From Dama dama (taxonomy: Eukaryota > Chordata > Mammalia > Artiodactyla > Cervidae), in NCBI RefSeq assembly GCF_033118175.1, contig NW_026870963.1, positions 1,488,001 through 1,552,000 on the forward strand: DNA of 64,000 nt. Direction: 5' to 3'. The first letter of the stretch is position 1. Each line of letters begins with the position of its first letter. The notes below the pieces were generated by a model. That model worked only from the letters and a program-made list of their open reading frames with translations, had not been told where the DNA came from and searched no databases. A program made the position numbers and the translations under genes. This document shows positions 52,797 through 64,000 of this stretch, in pieces.

Positions 52797-54601
52797 AGTT
52801 GTGTTGAAAATAATGAAAAGCCTGAAAAGGTGTGAAATATATGAAGAGCTTCAAAAGGTGTCAAAAATATGAGGAGAATGAAACGGTCTGTAAAATAGGA
52901 GGAGCATGAAGTGGTGTTCAAAAACATGAAGAGCAAAAAAAAGGTGTGAAAAATATGAAGATTTCAAAAGGTTTCAAAAATGAAATGAGCATGAAACGGT
53001 CTGAAAAATAGAAGGAGTATGATCTGGTGTTGAAAAAAAGGAAGAGACTGAAAAGGTGTGAAATATATGAAGAGCTTCAAAAAGTGTGAAATACATGAGG
53101 AGCATTAAACGGTCTGAAAAATAGGTGAAGCATGAAGTGGTGTTCAAAAACATGAAGAGCCTGAAAACGTGTGAAAAATATGAAGAGCTTCAAAAGGTGT
53201 GAAAAATATCAACAGCTTCAAAATGTTTCAAAATGAGATGAGCATGAAACGGTCTGAAAAAGATGAGAAGCATGAAGTGGTGTTGAAACACATGAAGAGC
53301 ATGAAAAGGTGTGAAAAATATGAAGAGGTTCAAAGGTGTGAAATACATGAGGATCATGAAATGGTTTGAAAAATAGGAGGAGCATGAAGCGGTGTTCAAA
53401 AACATGAAGAGCCTGAAAAGGTTTGAAAAATATGAAGAGTTTCAAAAGTTGTCAAAATCATGAGGAGCATGAAACGGTCTGAAAAATACGAGGAGCATGA
53501 AGCAGTGTTCAAAATCATAAAGAGCCTGAAAAGGTTTGAAAAATATGAAGAGCTTCAAAAGGTGTGAAAAATAGGAGGAGCATGAAGCGGTGTTCAAAAA
53601 CATGAAAAGCCTGAAAAGGTGTGAAAAATATGAAGAGCATCAAAAGGTGTCAAAAATATGAGGAGCATGAAACGGTCTGAAAAATAGGAGAAGCATGAAG
53701 TTGTGTTGAAAATAATGAAAAGCCTGAAAAGGTGTGAAATATATGAAGAGCTTCAAAAGGTGTCAAAAATATGAGGAGAATGAAACGGTCTGTAAAATAG
53801 GAGGAGCATGAAGTGGTGTTCAAAAACATGAAGAGCAAAAAAAAGGTGTGAAAAATATGAAGATTTCAAAAGGTTTCAAAAATGAAATGAGCATGAAACG
53901 GTCTGAAAAATAGAAGGAGTATGATCTGGTGTTGAAAAAAAGGAAGAGACTGAAAAGGTGTGAAATATACGAAGAGCTTCAAAAAGTGTGAAATACATGA
54001 GGAGCATTAAACGGTCTGAAAAATAGGTGAAGCATGAAGTGGTGTTCAAAAACATGAAGAGCCTGAAAACGTGTGAAAAATATGAAGAGCTTCAAAAGGT
54101 GTGAAAAATATGAACAGCTTCAAAATGTTTCAAAAATGAGATGAGCATGAAACGGTCTGAAAAAGATGAGAAGCATGAAGTGGTGTTGAAACACATGAAG
54201 AGCATGAAAAGGTGTGAAAAATATGAAGAGGTTCAAAGGTGTGAAATACATGAGGATCATGAAATGGTTTGAAAAATAGGAGGAGCATGAAGCGGTGTTC
54301 AAAAACATGAAGAGCCTGAAAAGGTTTGAAAAATATGAAGAGTTTCAAAAGTTGTCAAAATCATGAGGAGCATGAAACGGTCTGAAAAATACGAGGAGCA
54401 TGAAGCAGTGTTCAAAATCATAAAGAGCCTGAAAAGGTTTGAAAAATATGAAGAGCTTCAAAAGGTGTGAAAAATAGGAGGAGCATGAAGCGGTGTTCAA
54501 AAACATGAAAAGCCTGAAAAGGTGTGAAAAATATGAAGAGCATCAAAAGGTGTCAAAAATATGAGGAGCATGAAACGGTCTGAAAAAGAGGAGAAGCATG
54601 A
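52797..54601 (+). repeat. 902-903-bp tandem pair
   Basis: The segment from about 52,797 to 53,699 is repeated at about 53,699-54,601. Shared markers include GTGTTGAAAATAATG (52,801 and 53,703), the run of eight A after GAAGAGC (about 52,931 and 53,833) and AACAGCTTCAAAATG (53,211 and 54,113). The period is 8 x 113 minus one or two bases. Confidence 0.83.
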
Positions 54602-57184
54602 AGCGGTGTTGAAAAACATGAAAATCCTGAAAAGGTGTTAAAAATATGAAGAGCTTCAAAAGGTGTCAAATATATGAGCAGCAAGTATCGGTCTGAAATA
54701 TAGGAGTAGCATGAAACGGTGTTCAAAAATATGCAGAGCGTGAAAAGTTGTGAAACATATGAAGAGCTTCAAATGGTGTCAAATATATGAAGAGCTTCAA
54801 AAGGTGTCAAAAATATGAGGAGCATGAAACGGTCTGAAAAATAGGAGGAGCATGAAACAGTGTTAAAAAACATGCAGAGCCTGAAAAGGTGTGAAAAATA
54901 TGAAGAACTTCAAAAGGTGTGAAATATATGAGGTGCATGAAACGGTCTTAAAAATAGGAGGAGCATGTAGCGGTGTTCAAAAATATGAAGAGCCTGAAAA
55001 GGTGTGAAAAATATGAAGAGCTTCAAAAGGTATGAAATACATGAGGAGTATGAAACTGTCTTGAAAATAGGAGGAGCATGAAGCGGTGTTAAAAAACATT
55101 AAGAGGCTTAAAAGGTGTGAAAAATATGAAGAGCTTCAAAAGGTGTGAAAAATATGAGGAGCATGAAACGGTCTGAAAAATAGGAGGAGCATGAAGCCAT
55201 GTTGAAAAACATGAAGAGCCTGAAAAATTGTGAAATACATGAAGAGCTACAAAAGGTGTAAAAAGTATGAGGAGATTCAAAAGGTGTCAAAAATATGAGG
55301 AGCATGAAACGGTCTGAAAAAAGGGGAAGCCTGAATCTGTGTTGAAAATCATGAAGAGCCTGAAAACGTGTGAGAAATATGAAGAGCTTCAAAAGGTTTC
55401 AAAAATGAGATGAGCATGAAACGGTCTGAAAAATAGGAGGAGCATGAAGTGGTGTTGAAAAAAAAGAAGAGACGGAAAAGGTGTGAAATATATGAAGGGC
55501 TTCAAAAGGTGTCAAAAATATGAGGAGAATGATGCGGTCTGAAAAATAGGAGGAGCATGAAGCGGTGTTCAAAAACATGAAGAGCCTGAAAAGGTGTGAA
55601 AAATATGAAGAGCTTCAAAAGGTGTCAAAAATATGAGGAGCATGAAACGGTCTGAAAAATAGGACGATCATGAAGCGGTGTTGAAAACATGAAGAGCCTG
55701 AAAAGGTGTGAAAAATATGAAGAGCTTCAAAAGGTGTCAAAAATATGAGGAGCATGAAACGGTCTGAAAAATAGGAGGAGCATGAAGCGGTGTTGAAAAA
55801 CATGAAGAGCCTGAAAACGTGTGAAAAATATGAAGAGCTTCAATAGGTGTGAAATACATGAGGAGCATTAAATGGTCTGAAAAATAGAAGGAGCATGAAG
55901 TGGTGTTCAAAAACATGAAGAGCAAAAAAAAGGTGTGAAAAATATGAAGATTTCAAAAGGTTTCAAAAATGAAATGAGCATGAAACGGTCTGAAAAATAG
56001 AAGGAGTATGATCTGGTGTTGAAAAAAAGGAAGAGACTGAAAAGGTGTGAAATATATGAAGAGCTTCAAAAAGTGTGAAATACATGAGGAGCATTAAACG
56101 GTCTGAAAAATAGGTGAAGCATGAAGCGGTGTTCAAAAACATGAAGAGCCTGAAAACGTGTGAAAAATATGAAGAGCTTCAAAAGGTGTGAAATACATGA
56201 GGAGCATTAAACGGTCTGAAAAATAGGAGAAGCATGAAGAGGGGTTCAAAAACAGGAAGAGCCTGAAAAGTTGTGAAAAATATGAAGAGCTTCAAAAGTT
56301 GTCAAAAATATGAGGAGCATGAAACGGTCTGAAAAATAGGAGGAGCATGAAGAAGTGTTCAAAAACATGAAGAGCCTGAAAAGGTGTGAAAAATATGAAG
56401 AGCTTCAAAAGGTGTGAAATACATGAGGAGCATGAAACTCTCTGAAAAATAGAAGAAGCATGATGTGGTGTTCAAAAACATGAAGAGCCTGAAAACGTGT
56501 GAAAAATACAAAGAGCTTCAAAAGGTGTGAAAAATATGAGGAGCATGATACGGTTTTAAAAATAAGAGGAGCATGAAGTGGTGTTGAAAAACATGAAGAG
56601 CCTGAAAAGATGAGAAAAATATGAAGAGCTTCAAAAGGTGTGAAATATATGAGGTGCAAGAAACGGTCTGAAAAATAGGAGGAGCATGAAGCGGTGTTGA
56701 AAAACACGAAGAGCCTGAAAAGGTGTGAAAAATATGAAGAGCTTCAAAAGGTGTCAAAAAAGAGATGAGCATGAAACCGTCTGAAAAATAGGAGGAGAAT
56801 GAAGTGGTGTTGAAAAAAATGAGGAGCCGGAAAAGGTGTGAAAAATATGAAGAGCTTCAAAAGGTGTCAAAAATGAGATGATCATGAAACGGTCTGAAAA
56901 ATAGGAGTTGCATGAGGTGGTGTTGAAAAAAAAGAAGAGACTGAAAAGGTGTGAAATATATGAAGAGCTTCAAAAGATGTCAAAATATGAGGAGCATGAA
57001 ACGGTCTGAAAAATAGGAGGATCATGAAGTGGTGTTCAAAAACATGAAGAGCCTGAAAAGGTGTGAAAAATATGAAGAGCTTCAAAGAGTGTCAAAAATA
57101 TGAGGAGCATGAAACGGTCTGAAAAATAGGAGGAGCATGAAACGGTGATCAAAAACATGAAGAGCCTGAAAAGGTGTGAAAAAT

Positions 57185-59858
57185 GTGAAGAGCTTCAAAA
57201 GGTGTGAAATACATGAGGAGCATGAAACGGGTTGAAAAATAGGAGAAGCATGAAGTGGTGTGGAAAAACATCAAGAGACTGAAAAGGTGTGAAAAATATG
57301 AAGAGCTTCAAAAGGTGTGAAATACATGAGGAGCAAGCAACGGTCTGAAAAATAGGAGGGGATGAAGAGGTGTTCAAAAATATGAAGAGCCTAAAAAGGT
57401 GTGAAAAATATGAAGAGCTTCAAAAGGTGTGAAAAATATGAAGAGCATGATACGGTCTGAAAAATAGGAGGAGCATGAAGCGGTGTTCAAAATATGAAGA
57501 GCCTGAAAAGTTGTGAAAAATATGAAGAGCAACAAAAGTTGTCAAAAATATGAGGAGTATGAAACGGTCTGAAAAATAGGAGGAGCATGAAGCGGTGTTG
57601 AAAAAATGAAGAGCCTGAAAAGGTGTAAAAAATATGAAGAGCAACAAAAGGTGTCAAAAATATGAGGAGTATGAAACGGTCTGAAAAATAGGAGGAGCAT
57701 GAAGCGGTGTTGCAAAACATGAGGAGCCTGAAAAGGTGTGAAAAATATGAAGAGCTTCAAAAGGTGAGAAAAATATGAGGTGCATGTAACGGTCTGAAAA
57801 ATAGGAGGAGCATGAAGCGGTGTTGAAAAACATGAAGAGCCTGAAAAGGTGTGAAAAATATGAAGAGCTTCAAAAGGTGTGAAATACATGAGGAGCATGA
57901 AACGGGTTGAAAAATAGGAGAAGCATGTAGTGGTGTGGAAAAACATCAAGAGCCTGAAAAGGTGTGAAAAATATGAAGAGCTTCAAAAGGTGTGAAATAC
58001 ATGAGGAGCAAGAAACGATCTGAAAAATAGGAGGATCAAGAAGCGGTGTTCAAAAACATGAAGAGCCTGAAAAGGTGTGAAAAATATGAAGAGCTTCAAA
58101 AGGTGTGAAAAATAGGAGGAGCATGAAGCGGTGTTGAAAAACATAGAGAGCATGAAACTTGTGAAAATTATGAAGAGCTTCAAAAGGTTTGAAAAATATG
58201 AACAGCTTCAAAAAGTGTCAAAAATGAGATCAGGATGAAGCGGTCTGAAATATAAGAGGAGCATAAAGTGTTGTTGAATAACATGAAGAGCCTGAAAAGG
58301 TGTGAAAATATGAAGAGCTTCAAAAGTTGTGAAATACATGAGGAGCATGAAACGGTCTGAAAAATAGGAGGAGCATGAAGCAGTGTTGAAAAACATGAAG
58401 AGCCTGAAAAGGTGTGGAAAATATGAAGAGCTTCAAAAGGTGTGAAAAATAGGAGAAGCATGAAGCGGTGTTGAAAAACATAAAGAGCATGAAAACTTGT
58501 GAAAATTATGAAGAGCTTCAAAAGGTTTGAAAAATATGAACAGCTTCAAAAAGTGTCAAAAATGAGATCAGGATGAAGCGGTCTGAAATATAAGAGGAGC
58601 ATAAAGTGTTGTTGAATAACATGAAGAGCCTGAAAAGGTGTGAAAATATGAAGAGCTTCAAAAGTTGTGAAATACATGAGGAGCATGAAACGGTCTGAAA
58701 AATAGGAGGAGCATGAAGCAGTGTGGAAAACATGAAGAGCCTGAAAAGGTGTGAAAAATATGAAGAGCTTCAAAAGGTATGAAATACAGGAGGAGCATGA
58801 AACGGGTTGAAAAATAGGAGAAGCATGTAGTGGTGTGGAAAAACATCAAGAGCCTGAAAAGGTGTGAAAAATATGAAGAGCTTCAAAAGGTGTGAAATAC
58901 ATGAGGAGCAAGAAACGATCTGAAAAATAGGAGGATCAAGAAGCGGTGTTCAAAAACATGAAGAGCCTGAAAAGGTGTGAAAAATATGAAGAGCTTCAAA
59001 AGCTGTGAAAAATAGGAGGAGCATGAAGCGGTGTTGAAAAACATAAAGAGCATGAAAACTTGTGAAAATTATGAAGAGCTTCAAAAGGTTTGAAAAATAT
59101 GAACAGCTTCAAAAAGTGTCAAAAATGAGATCAGGATGAAGCGGTCTGAAATATAAGAGGAGCATAAAGTGTTGTTGAATAACATGAAGAGCCTGAAAAG
59201 GTGTGAAAATATGAAGAGCTTCAAAAGTTGTGAAATACATGAGGAGCATGAAACGGTCTGAAAAATAGGAGGAGCATGAAGCAGTGTTGAAAAACATGAA
59301 GAGCCTGAAAAGGTGTGAAAAATATGAAGAGCTTCAAAAGGTGTGAAAAATAGGAGAAGCATGAAGCGGTGTTGAAAAACATAAAGAGCATGAAAACTTG
59401 TGAAAATTATGAAGAGCTTCAAAAGGTTTGAAAAATATGAACAGCTTCAAAAAGTGTCAAAAATGAGATCAGGATGAAGCGGTCTGAAATATAAGAGGAG
59501 CATAAAGTGTTGTTGAATAACATGAAGAGCCTGAAAAGGTGTGAAAATATGAAGAGCTTCAAAAGATGTCAAAAATATGAGGAGCATGAAACCGACTGAA
59601 AAATAGGAGGATTATGAAACGGTGTTCAAAAACATGAAGAGCCTGAAAAGGTTTGAAAAATATGAAGAGCTTCAAAGGTGTGAAATATAGGAGGAGCATG
59701 AAGAGGTGTTCAAAAACATGAAGAGCCTGAAAAGGTGTGAAAAATATGAAGAGCTTCAAAGAGTGTCAAAAATATGAGGAGCATGAAACGGTCTGAAAAA
59801 TAGGAGGAGCATGAAACGGTGATCAAAAACATGAAGAGCCTGAAAAGGTGTGAAAAAT
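57185..59858 (+). repeat. 2,674-bp satellite block, copy 1
   Basis: Markers at about 57,185-57,950 recur 2,674 bp later (59,859 onwards) and again 3,214 bp after that (63,073 onwards), including GAAGAGCAACAAAAGGTG, a shortened GAGGGGATGAAG subunit and the GCATGTAACGG variant. Inside lies a local 338/563-bp repetition. Confidence 0.82.
58190..59560 (+). repeat. 338-bp inner repeat with GAGATCAGGATGAA marker
   Basis: The marker GAGATCAGGATGAA occurs at 58,226, 58,564, 59,127 and 59,465 here, and at 60,901, 62,228 and 62,566 further right. Spacings of 338 bp (three 113-bp units minus one base) and 563 bp (five units minus two) show a three-unit repeat of higher order. The subunit after the marker is also distinctive (AAATATAAGAGGAGC). 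Confidence 0.85.
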
Positions 59859-62800
59859 GTGAAGAGCTTCAAAAGGTGTGAAATACATGAGGAGCATGAA
59901 ACGGGTTGAAAAATAGGAGAAGCATGAAGTGGTGTGGAAAAACATCAAGAGACTGAAAAGGTGTGAAAAATATGAAGAGCTTCAAAAGGTGTGAAATACA
60001 TGAGGAGCAAGCAACGGTCTGAAAAATAGGAGGGGATGAAGAGGTGTTCAAAAATATGAAGAGCCTGAAAAGGCGTGAAAAATATGAAGAGCTTCAAAAG
60101 GTGTAAAAAATATGAAGAGCATGATACGGTCTGAAAAATAGGAGGAGCATGAAGCGGTGTTCAAAACATGAAGAGCCTGAAAAGTTGTGAAAAATATGAA
60201 GAGCAACAAAAGGTGTCAAAAATATGAGGAGTATGAAACGGTTTGAAAAATAGGAGGAGCATGAAGCGGTGTTGAAAAAATGAAGAGCCTGAAAAGGTGT
60301 AAAAAATATGAAGAGCAACAAAAGGTGTCAAAAATATGAGGAGTATGAAACGGTCTGAAAAATAGGAGGAGCATGAAGCGGTGTTGCAACACATGAGGAG
60401 CCTGAAAAGGTGTGAAAAATATGAAGAGCTTCAAAAGGTGAGAAAAATATGAGGTGCATGTAACGGTCTGAAAAATAGGAGGAGCATGAAGCGGTGTTGA
60501 AAAACATGAAGAGCCTGAAAAGGTGTGAAAAATATGAAGAGCTTCAAAAGGTGTGAAATACATGAGGAGCATGAAACGGGTTGAAAAATAGGAGAAGCAT
60601 GAAGTGGTGTGGAAAAACATCAAGAGCCTGAAAAGGTGTGAAAAATATGAAGAGCTTCAAAAGGTGTGAAATACATGAGGAGCAAGAAACGATCTGAAAA
60701 ATAGGAGGATCAAGAAGCGGTGTTCAAAAACATGAAGAGCCTGAAAAGGTGTGAAAAATATGAAGAGCTTCAAAAGGTGTGAAAAATAGGAGGAGCATGA
60801 AGCGGTGTTGAAAAACATAAAGAGCATGAAAACTTGTGAAAATTATGAAGAGCTTCAAAAGGTGTGAAAAATATGAACAGCTTCAAAAAGTGTCAAAAAT
60901 GAGATCAGGATGAATCGGTCTGAAATATAAGAGGAGCATAAAGTGTTGTTGAATAACATGAAGAGCCTGAAAAGGTGTGAAAATATGAAGAGCTTCAAAA
61001 GGTGTGAAATACATGAGGAGCATGAAACGGTCTGAAAAATAGGAGGAGCATGAAGCAGTGTTGAAAAACATGAAGAGCCTGAAAAGGTGTGAAAAATATG
61101 AAGAGCTTCAAAATGTATGAAATACAGGAGGAGCATTAAACGGTCTGAAAAATAGGAGGAGCATGAAGCGGTGTTAAAAAACATGAAGAGCCTGAAAAGG
61201 TTTGAAAAATATGAAGAGCTTCAAAGGTGTGAAATATAGGAGGAGCATGAAGAGGTGTTCAAAAACATGAAGAGCCTGAAAAGGTGTGAAAAATATAAAG
61301 AGCTTCAAAAGGTGTCAAAAATATGAGGAGCATGAAACGGTCTGAAAAATAGGAGGCACATGAAGCGGCCTTCAAAAACATGAAGAGCCTGAAAAGGTGT
61401 GAAAAATATGAAGAACTTCAAAAGGTGTCAAAAATATGAGGAGCATGAAATGGTTTGAAAAATAGGAGAAACATGAAGCGAAGTTGAAAAACATGAAGAG
61501 CCTGAAAAGGTGTGAAAAATATGAAGAGCTTCAAAAGGTGTGAAATACATGAGGAGCATGAAACGGTCAGAAAAATAGGAGGAGCATGAAGAGTTGTTAA
61601 AAAAACATGAACAGCGAGAAAAGGTGTGAAAAATATGAAAACCTTCAAAAGATGTCAAAAATATGAGGAGCATGAAACGATCAGAAAATTAGGAGGAGCA
61701 TGAAACCTTGTTCAAAAACATGAAGAGCCTGAAAAGATGTGAAAAATATGAAGAGCTTCAAAAGGTGTGAAATACATGAGGAGTATGAAATGGTCTGAAA
61801 AATAGGAGGAGCATGAAGCGGTGTTCAAAAACATGAAGATCCTGAAAAGTTGTGAAAAATGTGAAGAGCTTCAAAAGGTGTGAAAAATATGAGGAGCATA
61901 AAACGGTCTGAAAAATAGGAGGAGCATGAAGCGTTGTTCAAAAACATGAAGAGCCTGAAAAGGTGTGAAAAATATGAAGAGCTTCAAAAGGTGTGAAATA
62001 CATGAGGAGCAAGAAACGATCTGAAAAATAGGAGGATCAAGAAGCGGTGTTCAAAAACATGAAGAGCCTGAAAAGGTGTGAAAAATATGAAGAGCTTCAA
62101 AAGGTGTGAAAATTAGGAGGAGCATGAAGCGGTGTTGAAAAACATAAAGAGCATGAAAACTTGTGAAAATTATGAAGAGCTTCAAAAGGTTTGAAAAATA
62201 TGAACAGCTTCAAAAAGTGTCAAAAATGAGATCAGGATGAAGCGGTCTGAAATATAAGAGGAGCATAAAGTGTTGTTGAATAACATGAAGAGCCTGAAAA
62301 GGTGTGAAAATATGAAGAGCTTCAAAAGTTGTGAAATACATGAGGAGCATGAAACGGTCTGAAAAATAGGAGGAGCATGAAGCAGTGTTGAAAAACATGA
62401 AGAGCCTGAAAAGGTGTGAAAAATATGAAGAGCTTCAAAAGGTGTGAAAAATAGGAGAAGCATGAAGCGGTGTTGAAAAACATAAAGAGCATGAAAACTT
62501 GTGAAAATTATGAAGAGCTTCAAAAGGTTTGAAAAATATGAACAGCTTCAAAAAGTGTCAAAAATGAGATCAGGATGAAGCGGTCTGAAATATAAGAGGA
62601 GCATAAAGTGTTGTTGAATAACATGAAGAGCCTGAAAATGTGTGAAAATATGAAGAGCTTCAAAAGGTGTGAAATACATGAGGAGCATGAAACGGTCTGA
62701 AAAATAGGAGGAGCATGAAGCAGTGTGGAAAAACATGAAGAGCCTGAAAAGGTGTGAAAAATATGAAGAGCTTCAAAAGGTATGAAATAAAGGAGGAGCA

Positions 62801-63072
62801 TTAAACGGTCTGAAAAATAGGAGGAGCATGAAGCGGTGTTCAAAAACATGAAGAGCCTGAAAAGGTTTGAAAAATATGAAGAGCTTCAAAGGTGTGAAAT
62901 ATAGGAGGAGCATGAAGAGGTGTTCAAAAACATGAAGAGCCTGAAAAGATGTGAAAAATATGAAGAGCTTCAAAGAGTGTCAAAAATATGAGGAGCATGA
63001 AACGGTCTGAAAAATAGGAGGAGCATGAAACGGTGATCAAAAACATGAAGAGCCTGAAAAGGTGTGAAAAAT
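59859..63072 (+). repeat. 3,214-bp version of the same block, copy 2
   Basis: Starts like copy 1 and is followed by a third, incomplete copy from 63,073 to the window edge. It is 540 bp longer than copy 1, owing to a different number of inner repeats and a section at about 61,300-62,000 not seen in copy 1. Confidence 0.8.
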
Positions 63073-64000
63073 GTGAAGAGCTTCAAAAGGTGTGAAATAC
63101 ATGAGGAGCATGAAACGGGTTGAAAAATAGGAGAAGCATGAAGTGGTGTGGAAAAACATCAAGAGACTGAAAAGGTGTGAAAAATATGAAGAGCTTCAAA
63201 AGGTGTGAAATACATGAGGAGCAAGCAACGGTCTGAAAAATAGGAGGGGATGAAGAGGTGTTCAAAAATATGAAGAGCCTGAAAAGGTGTGAAAAATATG
63301 AAGAGCTTCAAAAGGTGTGAAAAATATGAAGAGCATGATACGGTCTGAAAAATAGGAGGAGCATGAAGCGGTGTTCAAAACATGAAGAGCCTGAAAAGTT
63401 GTGAAAAATATGAAGAGCAACAAAAGGTGTCAAAAATATGAGGAGTATGAAACGGTCTGAAAAATAGGAGGAGCATGAAGCGGTGTTGAAAAAATGAAGA
63501 GCCTGAAAAGGTGTAAAAAATATGAAGAGCAACAAAAGGTGTCAAAAATATGAGGAGTATGAAACGGTCTGAAAAATAGGAGGAGCATGAAGCGGTGTTG
63601 CAACACATGAGGAGCCTGAAAAGGTGTGAAAAATATGAAGAGCTTCAAAAGGTGAGAAAAATATGAGGTGCATGTAACGGTCTGAAAAATAGGAGGAGCA
63701 TGAAGCGGTGTTGAAAAACATGAAGAGCCTGAAAAGGTGTGAAAAATATGAAGAGCTTCAAAAGGTGTGAAATACATGAGGAGCATGAAACGGGTTGAAA
63801 AATAGGAGAAGCATGAAGTGGTGTGGAAAAACATCAAGAGCCTGAAAAGGTGTGAAAAATATGAAGAGCTTCAAAAGGTGTGAAATACATGAGGAGCAAG
63901 AAACGATCTGAAAAATAGGAGGATCAAGAAGCGGTGTTCAAAAACATGAAGAGCCTGAAAAGGTGTGAAAAATATGAAGAGCTTCAAAAGGTGTGTAAAA
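63073..64000 (+). repeat. Same block, copy 3, cut by the window edge
   Basis: Matches 59,859 onwards (offset 3,214) to the last base. It shows that the block-level repetition continues outside the window. Confidence 0.82.

Larger units (their letters stand above)
46681..57184 (+). repeat. Nested satellite duplications
   Basis: A marker variant (GAGATGAGCATG followed by AAAAAGATGAGAAGC) occurs at 46,712, 49,121, 53,235 and 54,138. Blocks repeat at offsets of 2,409 bp (46.7 to 49.1 kb), 4,115 bp (48.3 to 52.4 kb), 902-903 bp (52.8-53.7 to 53.7-54.6 kb) and 5,017 bp (48.8-50.4 to 53.8-55.4 kb), the last changing to 4,876 bp for 50.5-52.3 to 55.4-57.2 kb. The change of 141 bp equals one 113-bp unit plus one 28-bp subunit. 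No non-satellite sequence is present. Confidence 0.85.
41349..64000 (+). repeat. Satellite array, segment 3 (runs off the right edge)
   Basis: Continuous array of the same four-subunit repeat in the same orientation, to the last base of the window, which ends mid-unit. No gene, RNA gene or inserted element is visible. The part from about 43.0 to 46.6 kb has units closest to the four-subunit consensus and little large-scale duplication. From 46.6 kb on, blocks are repeatedly duplicated (see separate entries). Confidence 0.97.

Noticed and set aside
1..64000. CRISPR array, because of regular 28-bp repeats
   Set aside because: There are no unique spacers; the 28-bp units abut directly and differ gradually from each other. 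No cas genes are present.
1..64000. CENP-B box as evidence of a centromeric satellite
   Set aside because: I looked for TTCG and CGGG at the spacing of the 17-bp box. AAACGGG occurs, but never with TTCG at the right distance upstream. Centromeric location is neither shown nor excluded.
1..64000. Small structured RNA from the near-palindrome TGAAGAGCTTCA in subunit b
   Set aside because: A 5-bp stem with a two-base loop is not a stable or recognised RNA fold, and nothing marks it as transcribed.

Overview
This 64 kb window is almost entirely one tandem satellite array, interrupted only by two near-identical truncated LINE-1 (L1) insertions at about 35.55-36.98 kb and 39.90-41.34 kb. I find no host protein-coding gene, tRNA, rRNA, CRISPR array or bacterial feature. 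The L1 tail has a nested ORF2 C-terminus, a 3' UTR wording and an A-rich tail that I recognise as the ruminant L1 type, so the likely source is a cattle/sheep/goat/deer-type genome. That is recognition from memory, not a database match. The window most likely lies in constitutive heterochromatin (pericentromere, subtelomere or a sex-chromosome block); nothing in the sequence decides which.

The basic unit is a degenerate 28-bp element. Four diverged versions (a, b, c, d; 28+28+28+29 bp) form a 113-bp higher-order repeat; 44,994-45,106 is a clean example. Extra 28-bp subunits (usually b-type) give 141- and 169-bp versions. The + strand is purine-rich (82 of 113 bases in the consensus; 33 G against 11 C). 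The array runs off both ends of the window.

A second layer of organisation consists of kilobase-scale duplications of array blocks. Block X (6,875-8,607) reappears at 17,468-19,199 and block Y (11,078-17,467) at 19,200-25,589. A 5,243-bp block is repeated head to tail (24,284-29,526 and 29,527-34,769). A block of about 4.4 kb that carries the L1 is repeated head to tail (34,423-38,880 and 38,881-about 43,006). The stretch from 43.0 to 46.6 kb is less patterned. From 46.6 to 57.2 kb there are nested duplications with offsets of 2,409, 4,115, 5,017/4,876 and 902-903 bp. From 57.2 kb to the end there are 2,674- and 3,214-bp blocks with an inner 338-bp repeat. Copies differ at few bases, so the events look recent, and size differences between copies are close to whole numbers of 28-bp subunits.

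The L1 is one insertion event with 5' inversion (twin priming), flanked by a 13-bp target-site duplication. Both L1 copies share the same target-site duplication and inversion junction, so the element inserted once and was then duplicated with its satellite surroundings. Numerous minus-strand open frames of about 60-270 codons exist throughout, but they are by-products of the repeat and not genes.
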